Shown here: positions 32,296-40,442 of the stretch, one piece after another
Position numbering within the stretch: the first letter of the stretch is position 1
Layout of the letters: each line of letters starts with the position of its first letter
NCBI RefSeq assembly: GCF_008705135.1
Contig: NZ_CP023694.1
Span: 8,221,001 to 8,285,000 of the forward strand
Reading direction: 5' to 3'
DNA length: 64,000 bases
From: Streptomyces coeruleorubidus
Lineage (GTDB): Bacteria; Actinomycetota; Actinomycetes; Streptomycetales; Streptomycetaceae
The notes under the pieces: generated by a model
Databases searched by the model: none
What the model was told of the DNA's origin: nothing
Seen by the model: the letters and a program-made list of their open reading frames with translations, nothing else
Program-made: the position numbers and the translations under genes

Positions 32296-32686
32296 TCTCC
32301 ATGTTGTGGCCGTCCGGGTCGGCGAAGTAGGCGCCGCGGCCGCCGAAGAGGTCGTTGACCCGGCCGGGCTCGGTGTGGCTCGGGTCGGCGAAGTAGGTCA
32401 CGCCCAGCGCCTCCAGCCGGGCGATCATGGTGTCGAACTGCTCCTCGGGCACGAGGAACGCGTAGTGCTGCCCCTGTATCGGCTCGTCGCGCTTCTCGTA
32501 GTAGTCGAGGGTCACGCCGTTGCCCAGGTCGACGGGCAGGAACGGCCCGAAGGGGGCGCCGACCTCGAGGCCCAGGACCGCCGCCAGGAACTCCGCCGAC
32601 AGTTGGCGGTCCGAGGCGAAGACGACTGTGTGGTTGAGGTGGGCGACGGTGGCCGGAAGTTCGGGTGTGTGCTGTGCGTGGGACAT
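32267..32686 (-). CDS. VOC-family (glyoxalase-like) protein
   Basis: A 139-residue protein with two beta-alpha-beta-beta-beta modules of the vicinal oxygen chelate fold. Likely metal ligands are His in VAHLNHTVVFA, and Glu in the C-terminal PDGHNMEIMTR motif. The family includes glyoxalases, ring-cleaving dioxygenases and antibiotic-binding proteins. Single-domain members like this usually act as dimers. The reaction is not predictable. Confidence 0.85.
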   Translation of the reverse strand: MSHAQHTPELPATVAHLNHTVVFASDRQLSAEFLAAVLGLEVGAPFGPFLPVDLGNGVTLDYYEKRDEPIQGQHYAFLVPEEQFDTMIARLEALGVTYFADPSHTEPGRVNDLFGGRGAYFADPDGHNMEIMTRPYARP

Positions 32687-32895
32687 GAGTCTGAAGGGTC
32701 TCCGGGTCTCGGGATCCGTGGTGAAGCGCCGCAGCGGGCGCGAGGGGATGAGGACACGGAGACGGGAGGCGGGGCTCGTGCCCTCTCCGGCTCTCGGGCG
32801 GGCCCGGGCGGGGTCACCCCCGCCGCGCTCACTCCGAGGCCGGGCGCCTCACTCGTGCATGGCCTACGGCCGACCCGGCAGTCACCCGGGCGACT

Positions 32896-34239
32896 CTAGT
32901 TCATCGGCGCCGTACGCCGCCACGGATTACGCTCCTGCAACTGCTGGGCCACTTCCAGGAGTTGGTACTCCGTGCCGGGGCGTCCCACCAACTGCACGGC
33001 ACACGGGGCGCCGGAGGGGAGGGTTCCGCAGGGGACCGACATGGCGGGCCAGCCGGTGAGGTTCCACGGGGGCGTCAACGGCGAGTAGTTCGTGTTGGCC
33101 AGGACGTTGCTCAGCCAGCCCCGCTCGTGCCAGGGCGCGGCCTTGGGGGAGCGGCGGGCGAGCGCGGGCGTGAGCAGCACGTCGTACTCGGTGAAGAACG
33201 GCTCCATTCGCCGGCGCAGTTGCTCCCGGGCCGCCCCGGAGCGCACGCTGCCCATGAAGGGCCGGCCGAGTCTCGCGTGGATCCGGGTGCGCCGGGTCAG
33301 CAGACGCGGGTCGAGGTGCTGGGCGTCCGCCGCGGTGCCGGCCGTCCAGTGGGCCAGTGAGGTCGTGGCGAGCGACATCGGGTAGGGCGGGTCGGCGCGC
33401 CGGACCAGGTGGCCCGCCTTCATCAGCACCCCGGCCGCCTCCCGTGCGGCCGCCGCGTACGGCCGGCTGATGGTGACGCCGGCCACCGGACTGCGCAGCG
33501 ACACGGCGACCCTGAGGGGGCCGGGCTCGGCGCGGAGGGCGGGCTCGTCGTCCGCGAGCACCGAGAGCATCAGACGGGCGTCCTCGACGGTCGTGGCGAG
33601 CGGTCCGTTCTCCGACAAGCCGAACCAGCCGCCGTCACCGTCACCCGCCGGGACCACTCCGTGTCCCGGCTTGATGGTGACGAGGCCGCAGTTCGCGGCC
33701 GGTATGCGCAGGGAACCCATGCCGTCGTTGCCGAGGGCGATCGGCACCATCCCGGCGGCGACCGCGGCGGCGCTGCCGCCCGATGAACCGCCCGCCGAGC
33801 GCGTCGGGTCCCAGGGGTTGCGGGCGGTGCCCAGCACGCCGTCCGTCGTGCCGAAGACACACAGCTCGGGCACGTTGGTCAGGCCCACGACCACCGCGCC
33901 CGCCGCCCGCAGCCGGGCCACCGTGACATGGTCCTGGGCGGCCGGAGTGTCCGGTGTCGCGGCCGAGCCGACGCGGGTGGACTCGCCGCGCACGGCGAGG
34001 TTGTCCTTGACGGCCACGGGCACCCCGGCCAAGGGCAGACGGTCGAAATCGCCGCGTGCGGCCACCTCGTCGGCCTCCGTCAGCGCCGCCTCGGCGCGCA
34101 CGCTGCGGAAGGCACCGACACGGCCGTCGAGCCGCTCGATCCGCGCGAGGTGCTCGGCGACCACCTCGCGGGGGGTGACCCGCTTCTCGCGTACGGCGGC
34201 GGATATCTCGGCGGCGGTGCGGCCGGCCCAGGTGGTCAC
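32896..34239 (-). CDS. Amidase-signature family hydrolase
   Basis: A 447-residue amidase with the complete Ser-cisSer-Lys triad: Lys78 (VAVKDNL), Ser152 in GGSSGGS, and nucleophile Ser176 in GMGSLRIPA. It hydrolyses an amide to acid and ammonia. Members act on aryl- or acyl-amides, on amino-acid amides, or, in GatA, on glutaminyl groups; no GatB/GatC genes are nearby, so a stand-alone catabolic amidase is more likely. A lipoprotein hydrolase lies 84 bases upstream in the same direction. Confidence 0.88.
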   Translation of the reverse strand: MTTWAGRTAAEISAAVREKRVTPREVVAEHLARIERLDGRVGAFRSVRAEAALTEADEVAARGDFDRLPLAGVPVAVKDNLAVRGESTRVGSAATPDTPAAQDHVTVARLRAAGAVVVGLTNVPELCVFGTTDGVLGTARNPWDPTRSAGGSSGGSAAAVAAGMVPIALGNDGMGSLRIPAANCGLVTIKPGHGVVPAGDGDGGWFGLSENGPLATTVEDARLMLSVLADDEPALRAEPGPLRVAVSLRSPVAGVTISRPYAAAAREAAGVLMKAGHLVRRADPPYPMSLATTSLAHWTAGTAADAQHLDPRLLTRRTRIHARLGRPFMGSVRSGAAREQLRRRMEPFFTEYDVLLTPALARRSPKAAPWHERGWLSNVLANTNYSPLTPPWNLTGWPAMSVPCGTLPSGAPCAVQLVGRPGTEYQLLEVAQQLQERNPWRRTAPMN

Positions 34240-34323
34240 AGAGGCTCCTCGACGTGAAGGACGGGCTTACTGGCGAGTACGTAGGGAGAACTGTGCACCG
34301 GCCGGGGGCGCACGTCGAGGCCC

Positions 34324-35358
34324 TCAGCGCAGGTGGCGTGCGAAGAAGGCCTCGGTGAGGTCCATCGAGGTCGGCCACTTCGGCCCGAAGGTGTGTCCCT
34401 CACCGGCGTGGGTGCGCAGGTCCACGTCCTTGCCCGCCTTCTCGAACGCGGCGGCGACCTGCCGTGACCAGCGGGGAGGGCAGGTGTCGTCCGCCGTGCC
34501 GTGCTGGATCAGCAGGGGCTCGGTGACACGGTCGACGTACGTCAGGGGCGAGACCGCGCGCCAGAACGCCGGGTTCTCCTCCGGCGTGCCGTGCTCCTCC
34601 TCGATCTCGGCCACGAGGGGATCGCCTTCGGGCCGCTGGAAGTGGTCGATGTTCTCCTCCGGGCGTGCGCTCACCGGCGCGTACACCACCGCGGCGTCGA
34701 ACAGGCCGGGCGCAACGACCAGGGTGTTGTACACGACCCCGCCGCCCATCGACCGGCCGAACAGCCCGATCCGGTCGCCGTCGATCTCTCGCCGCCCGGA
34801 GTCGCGCAGGGCCAGGGCGGCGCCGATGACGTCCTCGGTGTAGCCGAGGCGCAGTCCGACGTCGTTGCCGGGATCGTCGTCGGAGCGGGCGTGGTTGCGG
34901 TAGTCGGTGTGCAGGACGACGTAGCCGCTGCGGGCCAGGCGGTCCTGCTCCCGGGGCATGCCCTGGCCGCTGAAGTAGACGTCCGGGTCGATGTACCCGT
35001 GCGCCAGCACGAGCGCCGGGAACGGGCCCTTGCCCTCGGGGATGTTCATGATCCCCGAGATGGTCAGACCGTTCGCCTCGTAGGTGACGGCGTAGCGGGT
35101 GTAGGCGGAGGTCCGGTCGAGCACCGCGCCGAGACGCAGGCCGGAGCCGGTGTGCTTCCGCTGCATCAGGGCCGGGAGGGAGACGGGGTCGGCCGGGGTG
35201 GGGGAGGGCGTGGTGCGGGGGTGCTCGCTCGTGGCCCGGGTGGACGTAGGAGAGGCCTCGGGCGCGCTTTCGTCCCCGCCGCCGGTACAGCCGATCGCGA
35301 CGGCCGCCAGCAGTCCGGCGGTGACCCAGGCCGTGCCCCGCAGTCGCATACGGCCCAT
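34324..35358 (-). CDS. Lipoprotein alpha/beta-hydrolase
   Basis: A 344-residue exported hydrolase. Residues 1-23 form a lipoprotein signal with Cys24 in VAIGC, then a Ser/Thr/Pro linker to about 60. The alpha/beta-hydrolase domain has the nucleophile elbow GRSMGG, a catalytic Asp region near QHGTADDTCP and His in GEGHTFG, with the LAHGY oxyanion motif. It resembles prolyl-oligopeptidase/dienelactone-hydrolase-type enzymes. The start is uncertain: ATG 35358, ATG 35349 or GTG 35388; 35358 keeps a short positive N-region. The substrate is unknown. Confidence 0.82.
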   Translation of the reverse strand: MGRMRLRGTAWVTAGLLAAVAIGCTGGGDESAPEASPTSTRATSEHPRTTPSPTPADPVSLPALMQRKHTGSGLRLGAVLDRTSAYTRYAVTYEANGLTISGIMNIPEGKGPFPALVLAHGYIDPDVYFSGQGMPREQDRLARSGYVVLHTDYRNHARSDDDPGNDVGLRLGYTEDVIGAALALRDSGRREIDGDRIGLFGRSMGGGVVYNTLVVAPGLFDAAVVYAPVSARPEENIDHFQRPEGDPLVAEIEEEHGTPEENPAFWRAVSPLTYVDRVTEPLLIQHGTADDTCPPRWSRQVAAAFEKAGKDVDLRTHAGEGHTFGPKWPTSMDLTEAFFARHLR

Positions 35359-35448
35359 TGTGGCCCACGTCACCTTCCTCGATGTCACATCGGGCCGAGC
35401 CGCCGGCTCATAAGGGCGTAAGCATCGACAACGACACAGGAGTTCACC

Positions 35449-35922
35449 ATGAACGCGCGACTGGACGTCTTCGCCCTCCCGAGCGCCGCCAAGGTCATCA
35501 AGCAGTTCATGTCCCTGGGGCGGCTGGTCGTGGACTCACCGCTGCCGGCCACCACCCGGGAGCTGGTCTCGCTCCGCGTGAGCCAGATCAACGGCTGCGC
35601 GGTCTGCATCGACATGCACACCAAGGAGGCCGCGGCGGCGGGTGAGACCTCCGTGCGCATCAACCTGGTCGCCGCGTGGCGGGAGGCCACCGTCTACACC
35701 GAGGCCGAGCGCGCCGCACTGGAGCTGGCCGAGCAGGGCACCCGCATCGCGGACGGCGCCGGCGGGGTGCCGGACGACGTGTGGGAGCGGGCCGCCAAGC
35801 ACTACGACGAGGAGCAGCTCGTCGCCCTGGTGACCCTGATCGCCTTCATGAACACGGCGAACCGGCTGAACGTCATCCTCCAGCAGCCGGCGGGTGACTA
35901 CCAGCCCGGTCAGTTCAAGTAA
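35449..35922 (+). CDS. AhpD/carboxymuconolactone decarboxylase-like protein
   Basis: A 157-residue helical protein with the AhpD redox motif E-x11-Cys50-x2-Cys53-x3-His57 (Cys-Ala-Val-Cys-Ile-Asp-Met-His). Proteins with this motif act as alkylhydroperoxidases, using the cysteine pair as a disulfide relay. It begins at 35449 after GGAG. Its stop overlaps the convergent FadR-like gene by 8 bases. No AhpC gene is nearby. Confidence 0.88.
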   Translation: MNARLDVFALPSAAKVIKQFMSLGRLVVDSPLPATTRELVSLRVSQINGCAVCIDMHTKEAAAAGETSVRINLVAAWREATVYTEAERAALELAEQGTRIADGAGGVPDDVWERAAKHYDEEQLVALVTLIAFMNTANRLNVILQQPAGDYQPGQFK

Positions 35923-36658
35923 GCGGCGGCACATCGGGCCCTGGGGACCGTCCCTGGGGCCCGAGCTGTGCCCGCAGCCACTCCTCCACCTCGCCCACGT
36001 GGGCGGCCGCCGCCGCGCGGGCCGCCTCCGGGTCGCGGGCGGCCAGGGCGCGGTGGATCGCGGCGTGTTCGCGGCGGGTGCGGGCGAAGGCGCCCTCCTC
36101 CTGGTAGCCGCGCCAGACACGGGCGCGGAACGTCCGCGACGACAGGCCCTCCAGGATCGCGGCCATGGTCTCGTTTCCCGCGGCCACCGCGATCTCACGG
36201 TGGAAGGCCAGGTCGTGGGCGAGGATCTCCTCCGGATCGTCCGTGGCGTTCATCGCCGCCAGGTGCTTCTCGACCTCGGCCAGCTGGTCCGCGGTGATCC
36301 GGGCGGCGGCCAGCGCCGTCGCCGTCGACTCCAGGATCCGCCGGATCTCCAGCAGTTCCACCAGACGCGGGCCGCGCGACAGGTCCGCCACGACGCCGAA
36401 GGTCTCCAGCAGGTCGCCGGCCTCCAGCTGCGTGACGTAGATGCCCGACCCGTGCCGGGCCTCCAGCACGCCCAGCACCGTGAGCGCGCGGATCGCCTCC
36501 CGCATCGAGCTGCGGGAGATGCCGAGCTGGACGGCGAGGTCACGCTCGGTCGGCAGCCGCTGGCCCGGCTCCAGCCGGCCCTCGCCGATCATCGCCTTGA
36601 TCCGCTCGATGGCGCGCTGCGTCACGGTGCCCTTCTGCGGGGCTGTCTCGTCGTCCAC
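35915..36658 (-). CDS. FadR-type GntR transcriptional regulator
   Basis: A 247-residue repressor. The N-terminal winged helix is at about 10-80 (GQRLPTERDLAVQLGISRSS, REAIRALTVLGVLEARHGSG), and the C-terminal FCD helical domain carries the usual metal/ligand-binding residues (Asp/His in LAHDLAFHREIAVAAGN and HAAIHRALAARD). GTG at 36658 follows GGAGG. The upstream frame to 37024 is not coding. It is divergent from the sugar-import and breakdown operon and very probably represses it; palindromes fitting the FadR consensus lie between them. The inducer may be L-fucose or L-fuconate. Confidence 0.9.
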   Translation of the reverse strand: MDDETAPQKGTVTQRAIERIKAMIGEGRLEPGQRLPTERDLAVQLGISRSSMREAIRALTVLGVLEARHGSGIYVTQLEAGDLLETFGVVADLSRGPRLVELLEIRRILESTATALAAARITADQLAEVEKHLAAMNATDDPEEILAHDLAFHREIAVAAGNETMAAILEGLSSRTFRARVWRGYQEEGAFARTRREHAAIHRALAARDPEAARAAAAAHVGEVEEWLRAQLGPQGRSPGPDVPPLT

Positions 36659-36702
36659 GCCATTCCTCCGATCACCGGCTGTGGCGCAGTCTAATCCGCG
36701 AG

Positions 36703-36715
36703 GTGGTCGGACCAC
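36703..36715. promoter_or_regulatory. FadR/FCD-type operator
   Basis: GTGGTCGGACCAC is a perfect 13-base palindrome matching TnGTnnnACnA, the FadR-subfamily consensus. It lies 45 bases from the regulator start and 110 from the binding-protein start. Confidence 0.65.
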
Positions 36716-36767
36716 TATGCGCCAGAAGCGCGAAAATCTGGTGTCACAGGGTGTTCTGGCGGGCGAG

Positions 36768-36778
36768 TGGTCTGATAA
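36768..36778. promoter_or_regulatory. Second, degenerate FadR-type site
   Basis: TGGTCTGATAA keeps the left half of the operator at 36703 and has a degenerate right half. It overlaps a TAAGTAT stretch that could be the -10 of the sugar operon, a position suited to repression. Confidence 0.4.
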
Positions 36779-36824
36779 GTATGCGGACATCTGCTGGAAC
36801 ACCGGTCGATGGGAGCACCCTCGG

Positions 36825-37898
36825 ATGCCCGGAAGCACAGTGCGCAAGCGGAACACATCCCGGATCGTCGGCACGGTGGCTCTCGCCGCCGGTGCCTGTC
36901 TCGTGCTCGCCGCGTGCGGCAGCACCAAGGACACCGGCGCCTCCAGTGCCGGCGGCGGTGACGGCAGCGGCAAGGTCGGGGTCGTCCTGCCCCTGCTGAC
37001 CTCGCCGTTCTGGCAGTCGTACAACGACTACGTGCCCAAGATGGCGAAGTCCGAGGGCGTGGACGCGATGAAGACCGTCAACTCCAACAGCGATCCCTCG
37101 CAGCAGATCACCGACATCAACAACCAGCTCAACCAGGGCGTCAAGGGCCTGGTCGTCGCGCCGCTGGACAGCGCCGCCATCGAGGCGGGCCTCGACCAGG
37201 CCGAGCGCAAGGGCGTGCCGGTCGTCGCCGTGGACGTGGCGCCCGACAAGGGCAAGGTCGCCATGGTCGTCCGCGCGAACAACGTGGCGTACGGCGAGAA
37301 GGCCTGCCAGTACCTGGGCGAGCACATCACCTCCGGCAAGGTCGTGCAGATCATGGGCGACCTCGCCTCGGTCAACGGCCGCGACCGCTCCGAGGCGTTC
37401 CGCGCCTGCGTGAAGAAGAACTTCCCGAAGCTGAAGGTCCTGGAGATCCCCGCCAAGTGGGAGTCCGACGCGGCGGCCTCGAAACTCGACACCCTCCTCA
37501 ACGCCAACCCCGACATCAAGGGCATCTACATGCAGGCGGGCGGTGTCTACCTCGCGCCCACCCTTCAGACCCTCAAGTCCAAGGGGATGCTGAAGAAGGC
37601 CGGGCAGCCGGGGCACATCGCCATCGTCTCCAACGACGGCATCCCGCAGGAGTTCGACGCGATCCGCAAGGGCGAGATCGACGCGACCGTCTCCCAGCCC
37701 GCCGACGCCTACGCCAAGTACGGCATGTACTACATCAAGGCGGCGATGCAGGGGAAGACGTTCAAGCCCGGCCCGACGGACCACGACTCGACCATCGTCA
37801 AACTGCCCAGCGGCATCCTGGAGGACCAGCTGCCCGCGCCGCTGGTCACGAAGGACAACGTCGACGACCCCAAGCTCTGGGGCAACACGGTCAAATGA
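36825..37898 (+). CDS. Sugar-binding lipoprotein, RbsB type
   Basis: A 357-residue lipoprotein with a signal ending LAAC (Cys31) and a Gly/Ser linker. The periplasmic-binding fold is of the pentose/hexose type (VGVVLPLLTSPFWQSYND, SNSDPSQQITDINNQLNQGV). It is first gene of the operon: the ATPase starts inside its stop codon (ATGA). In this context the ligand is most likely free L-fucose or a related 6-deoxyhexose. GGGAG precedes ATG 36825. Confidence 0.9.
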   Translation: MPGSTVRKRNTSRIVGTVALAAGACLVLAACGSTKDTGASSAGGGDGSGKVGVVLPLLTSPFWQSYNDYVPKMAKSEGVDAMKTVNSNSDPSQQITDINNQLNQGVKGLVVAPLDSAAIEAGLDQAERKGVPVVAVDVAPDKGKVAMVVRANNVAYGEKACQYLGEHITSGKVVQIMGDLASVNGRDRSEAFRACVKKNFPKLKVLEIPAKWESDAAASKLDTLLNANPDIKGIYMQAGGVYLAPTLQTLKSKGMLKKAGQPGHIAIVSNDGIPQEFDAIRKGEIDATVSQPADAYAKYGMYYIKAAMQGKTFKPGPTDHDSTIVKLPSGILEDQLPAPLVTKDNVDDPKLWGNTVK

Positions 37899-39385
37899 CG
37901 ACGTCACTCGTTGAAGCGCGGGGCATCGTCAAGCGGTACGGCCCCACCACCGCCCTCGCCGACGGGCGACTCACCGTTCTGCCGGGCGAGTCCCACGCCC
38001 TCGTCGGGCGCAACGGCGCCGGCAAGTCGACCCTCGTCAGGATCCTCACCGGCCTTCAGGCCCCCGACGAGGGCACCGTCCGCTTCGACGGCGACCCCGC
38101 GCCCCCGCTCACCGACCGCGACGCCTGGCGCCGCAAGGTCGCCTGCGTCTACCAGCACCCGACGGTCGTCCCCGAACTGACCGTCGCCGAGAACCTGTTC
38201 ATCAACCGGCAGCCGCTCCAGCGGGGGTTCATCAGCTGGCGCCGCCTGAAGACCGAGGCGGCCCGGCTCCTCGACACCTGGGACGTGCGCGTCGACCCCG
38301 GCGCCCGCACCGCCGACCTCAAGGTCGAGGACCGGCAGATGGTGGAGATCGCCCGGGCCCTCAGCTTCGGCGCCCGCTTCATCATCCTCGACGAACCCAC
38401 CGCCCAGCTCGACAACCGTGAGATCGAGCGGCTGTTCACGCGCATGCGCACCCTCCAGGACTCGGGCGTCACCTTCCTGTTCATCTCCCACCACCTCCAG
38501 GAGGTGTACGAGGTCTGCCAGACCGTCACGGTCCTGCGCGACGCCCGCTGGATCACCACAGCCCCGGTCGCCGACCTGCCCCGCCGGGCCCTGGTGGAGG
38601 CCATGGCGGGGGAGACGATCGCCGAACAGGCCGAGCGGCTGAGGACCGTCGCGGCCGCCGGGCCCGTCCTCCTCGACGTCCGCGGCCTCACCTCGCCCGC
38701 GTATCAGGACGTCGACCTCACCGTCCGCCGTGGCGAGGTCGTCGGACTCGCCGGATCCAGCGCCAGCGGCAAGATCGAGCTCGCCGAGTCGTTCACCGGA
38801 CTGCACACCCCCACCGGCGGGACGGCCCGTGTCGACGGCGCTCCGCTGCCGTTCGGCGACGTCCAGGCCGCGCTGAAGGCCGGCGTCGGCTTCGTCCCCC
38901 GCGACCGGCACGACGAGGGGCTGGTCTTCGGCATGTCCATCGGCGACAACGCCACCCTCAGCGTCCTGGACCGGCTCGGCCGCTTCGGCTTCGTCGGCAC
39001 CGACCGCAAGCGCGGTGTCGCCACGGCGCTGATCGAACGCCTCGACATCCACGCGGAGGGCCCCGACCAGCCCGTGTCGGACCTGTCCGGCGGCAACGCG
39101 CAGAAGGTCGTCATGGCCCGGGCCCTCGCCTCCGACCCACGGCTCCTCGTCCTGGTCAATCCGACCGCGGGCGTCGACGTGAAGTCCAAGGAGTCGCTGC
39201 TCGCCCGGGTGGACAGCGCCCGCGAGGACGGCACCGCCGTGCTGGTCGTCTCCGACGAACTCGACGACCTCAGGCGCTGCGACCGGGTCCTCGTCCTCTT
39301 CCACGGCCGGGTCGTCGCCGAGCACCCGGCGGGCTGGCGCGACCACGAGCTCATCGCCTCCATCGAAGGAGTGGACCATGGCTGA
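37895..39385 (+). CDS. Sugar ABC ATPase with two nucleotide-binding domains
   Basis: A 496-residue RbsA/XylG-type fused ATPase. NBD1 has Walker A GRNGAGKST (38-46) and Walker B IILDEPTA, with the H-loop FISHH, but its signature is degenerate (VEDRQM). NBD2 has an altered Walker A (GSSASGKIE), a good LSGGNAQK signature, and a Walker B changed to LLVLVNPTAGVD, lacking the usual Asp-Glu. Only one complete ATP site is therefore expected. It overlaps the binding-protein gene by 4 bases and the permease gene by 8. Confidence 0.92.
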   Translation: MTTSLVEARGIVKRYGPTTALADGRLTVLPGESHALVGRNGAGKSTLVRILTGLQAPDEGTVRFDGDPAPPLTDRDAWRRKVACVYQHPTVVPELTVAENLFINRQPLQRGFISWRRLKTEAARLLDTWDVRVDPGARTADLKVEDRQMVEIARALSFGARFIILDEPTAQLDNREIERLFTRMRTLQDSGVTFLFISHHLQEVYEVCQTVTVLRDARWITTAPVADLPRRALVEAMAGETIAEQAERLRTVAAAGPVLLDVRGLTSPAYQDVDLTVRRGEVVGLAGSSASGKIELAESFTGLHTPTGGTARVDGAPLPFGDVQAALKAGVGFVPRDRHDEGLVFGMSIGDNATLSVLDRLGRFGFVGTDRKRGVATALIERLDIHAEGPDQPVSDLSGGNAQKVVMARALASDPRLLVLVNPTAGVDVKSKESLLARVDSAREDGTAVLVVSDELDDLRRCDRVLVLFHGRVVAEHPAGWRDHELIASIEGVDHG

Positions 39386-40406
39386 CACCAAGGCGGCCCC
39401 GCCGCTCGCGCCCGCGCGAGCCACCGACCCGCGCGCCGCCAAGGCCGTCCTGCTCCGCCGCGCCCGCGAACTCGCCCTGGTGCCCGCCCTGTTGCTGCTC
39501 CTGGTGCTCGGCGCGGTGGTCAACGACTCGTTCCTCACCGAGCGGAACATCGTCTCGATCCTCGGCGCCTCCGCCGCCCTCGCGATGGTCGTGCTCGCCG
39601 AGTCCCTCGTGCTGATCACCGGCAAGTTCGACCTGTCCCTGGAATCGGTCGTCGGCATCGCACCGGCCGTCGGCGCCCTGCTCGTGCTGCCCGCCGCCGC
39701 GTCCGGCTGGGGCACCGAACTCCCGGCGGCACTCGCCCTGCTGGCGGTCCTGGTCGCGGGCGCGGCCGTCGGCGCCTTCAACGGCGTCCTGGTCGTGAAG
39801 TTCAAACTCAACGCGTTCATCGTGACGCTCGCCATGCTGATCGTGCTGCGCGGCCTGCTGGTCGGCGCGACCAAGGGCAAGACGCTGTTCGGCATGCCCG
39901 ACAGCTTCTACTCGCTGGCGACCACCACCTTCCTCACCGTCCCGCTGTCCGTTTGGCTCGCCGCGATCGCCTTCGCGGTGGCCGGGCTGGTCCTGAAGTA
40001 CCACCGGGTCGGCCGCGCCCTGTACGCCATCGGCGGCAACGCGGACGCGGCCCGGGCGGCGGGCATCCGCGTGGAGCGCGTCATGCTCGGCGTGTTCGTC
40101 GTCGCGGGCGTCCTCGCCGCCGTCGGCGGCATCATGCAGACCGGGTACGTCGGCGCGATCAGCGCCAACCAGGGCCAGAACATGATCTTCACCGTGTTCG
40201 CGGCCGCGGTGATCGGCGGCATCGCCCTCGACGGCGGCAAGGGCACCATGTTCGGCGCCCTGACCGGCGTCCTCCTGCTGGGCGTCGTCCAGAACCTGCT
40301 CACCCTCGCCCAGGTGCCGTCGTTCTGGATCCAGGCCATCTACGGCGGGATCATCCTGGTCGCCCTCATGATCGCCCGCGTCACCACGGGCCGCGCCCAG
40401 GACTGA
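39378..40406 (+). CDS. Sugar ABC permease, RbsC type
   Basis: A 342-residue permease with about ten membrane helices, a cytoplasmic N-terminal tail of about 30 residues, and family motifs LVLITGKFDLSLESVVGIAP and RVGRALYAIGGNADAARAAG. It works with the ATPase and binding protein encoded just before it. The catabolic genes begin 37 bases after its stop, so import and breakdown should be one transcript. Confidence 0.93.
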   Translation: MADTKAAPPLAPARATDPRAAKAVLLRRARELALVPALLLLLVLGAVVNDSFLTERNIVSILGASAALAMVVLAESLVLITGKFDLSLESVVGIAPAVGALLVLPAAASGWGTELPAALALLAVLVAGAAVGAFNGVLVVKFKLNAFIVTLAMLIVLRGLLVGATKGKTLFGMPDSFYSLATTTFLTVPLSVWLAAIAFAVAGLVLKYHRVGRALYAIGGNADAARAAGIRVERVMLGVFVVAGVLAAVGGIMQTGYVGAISANQGQNMIFTVFAAAVIGGIALDGGKGTMFGALTGVLLLGVVQNLLTLAQVPSFWIQAIYGGIILVALMIARVTTGRAQD

Positions 40407-40442
40407 CCCGCCCGCCTCCGCAACCGACCCGAAAGGCCCCCT

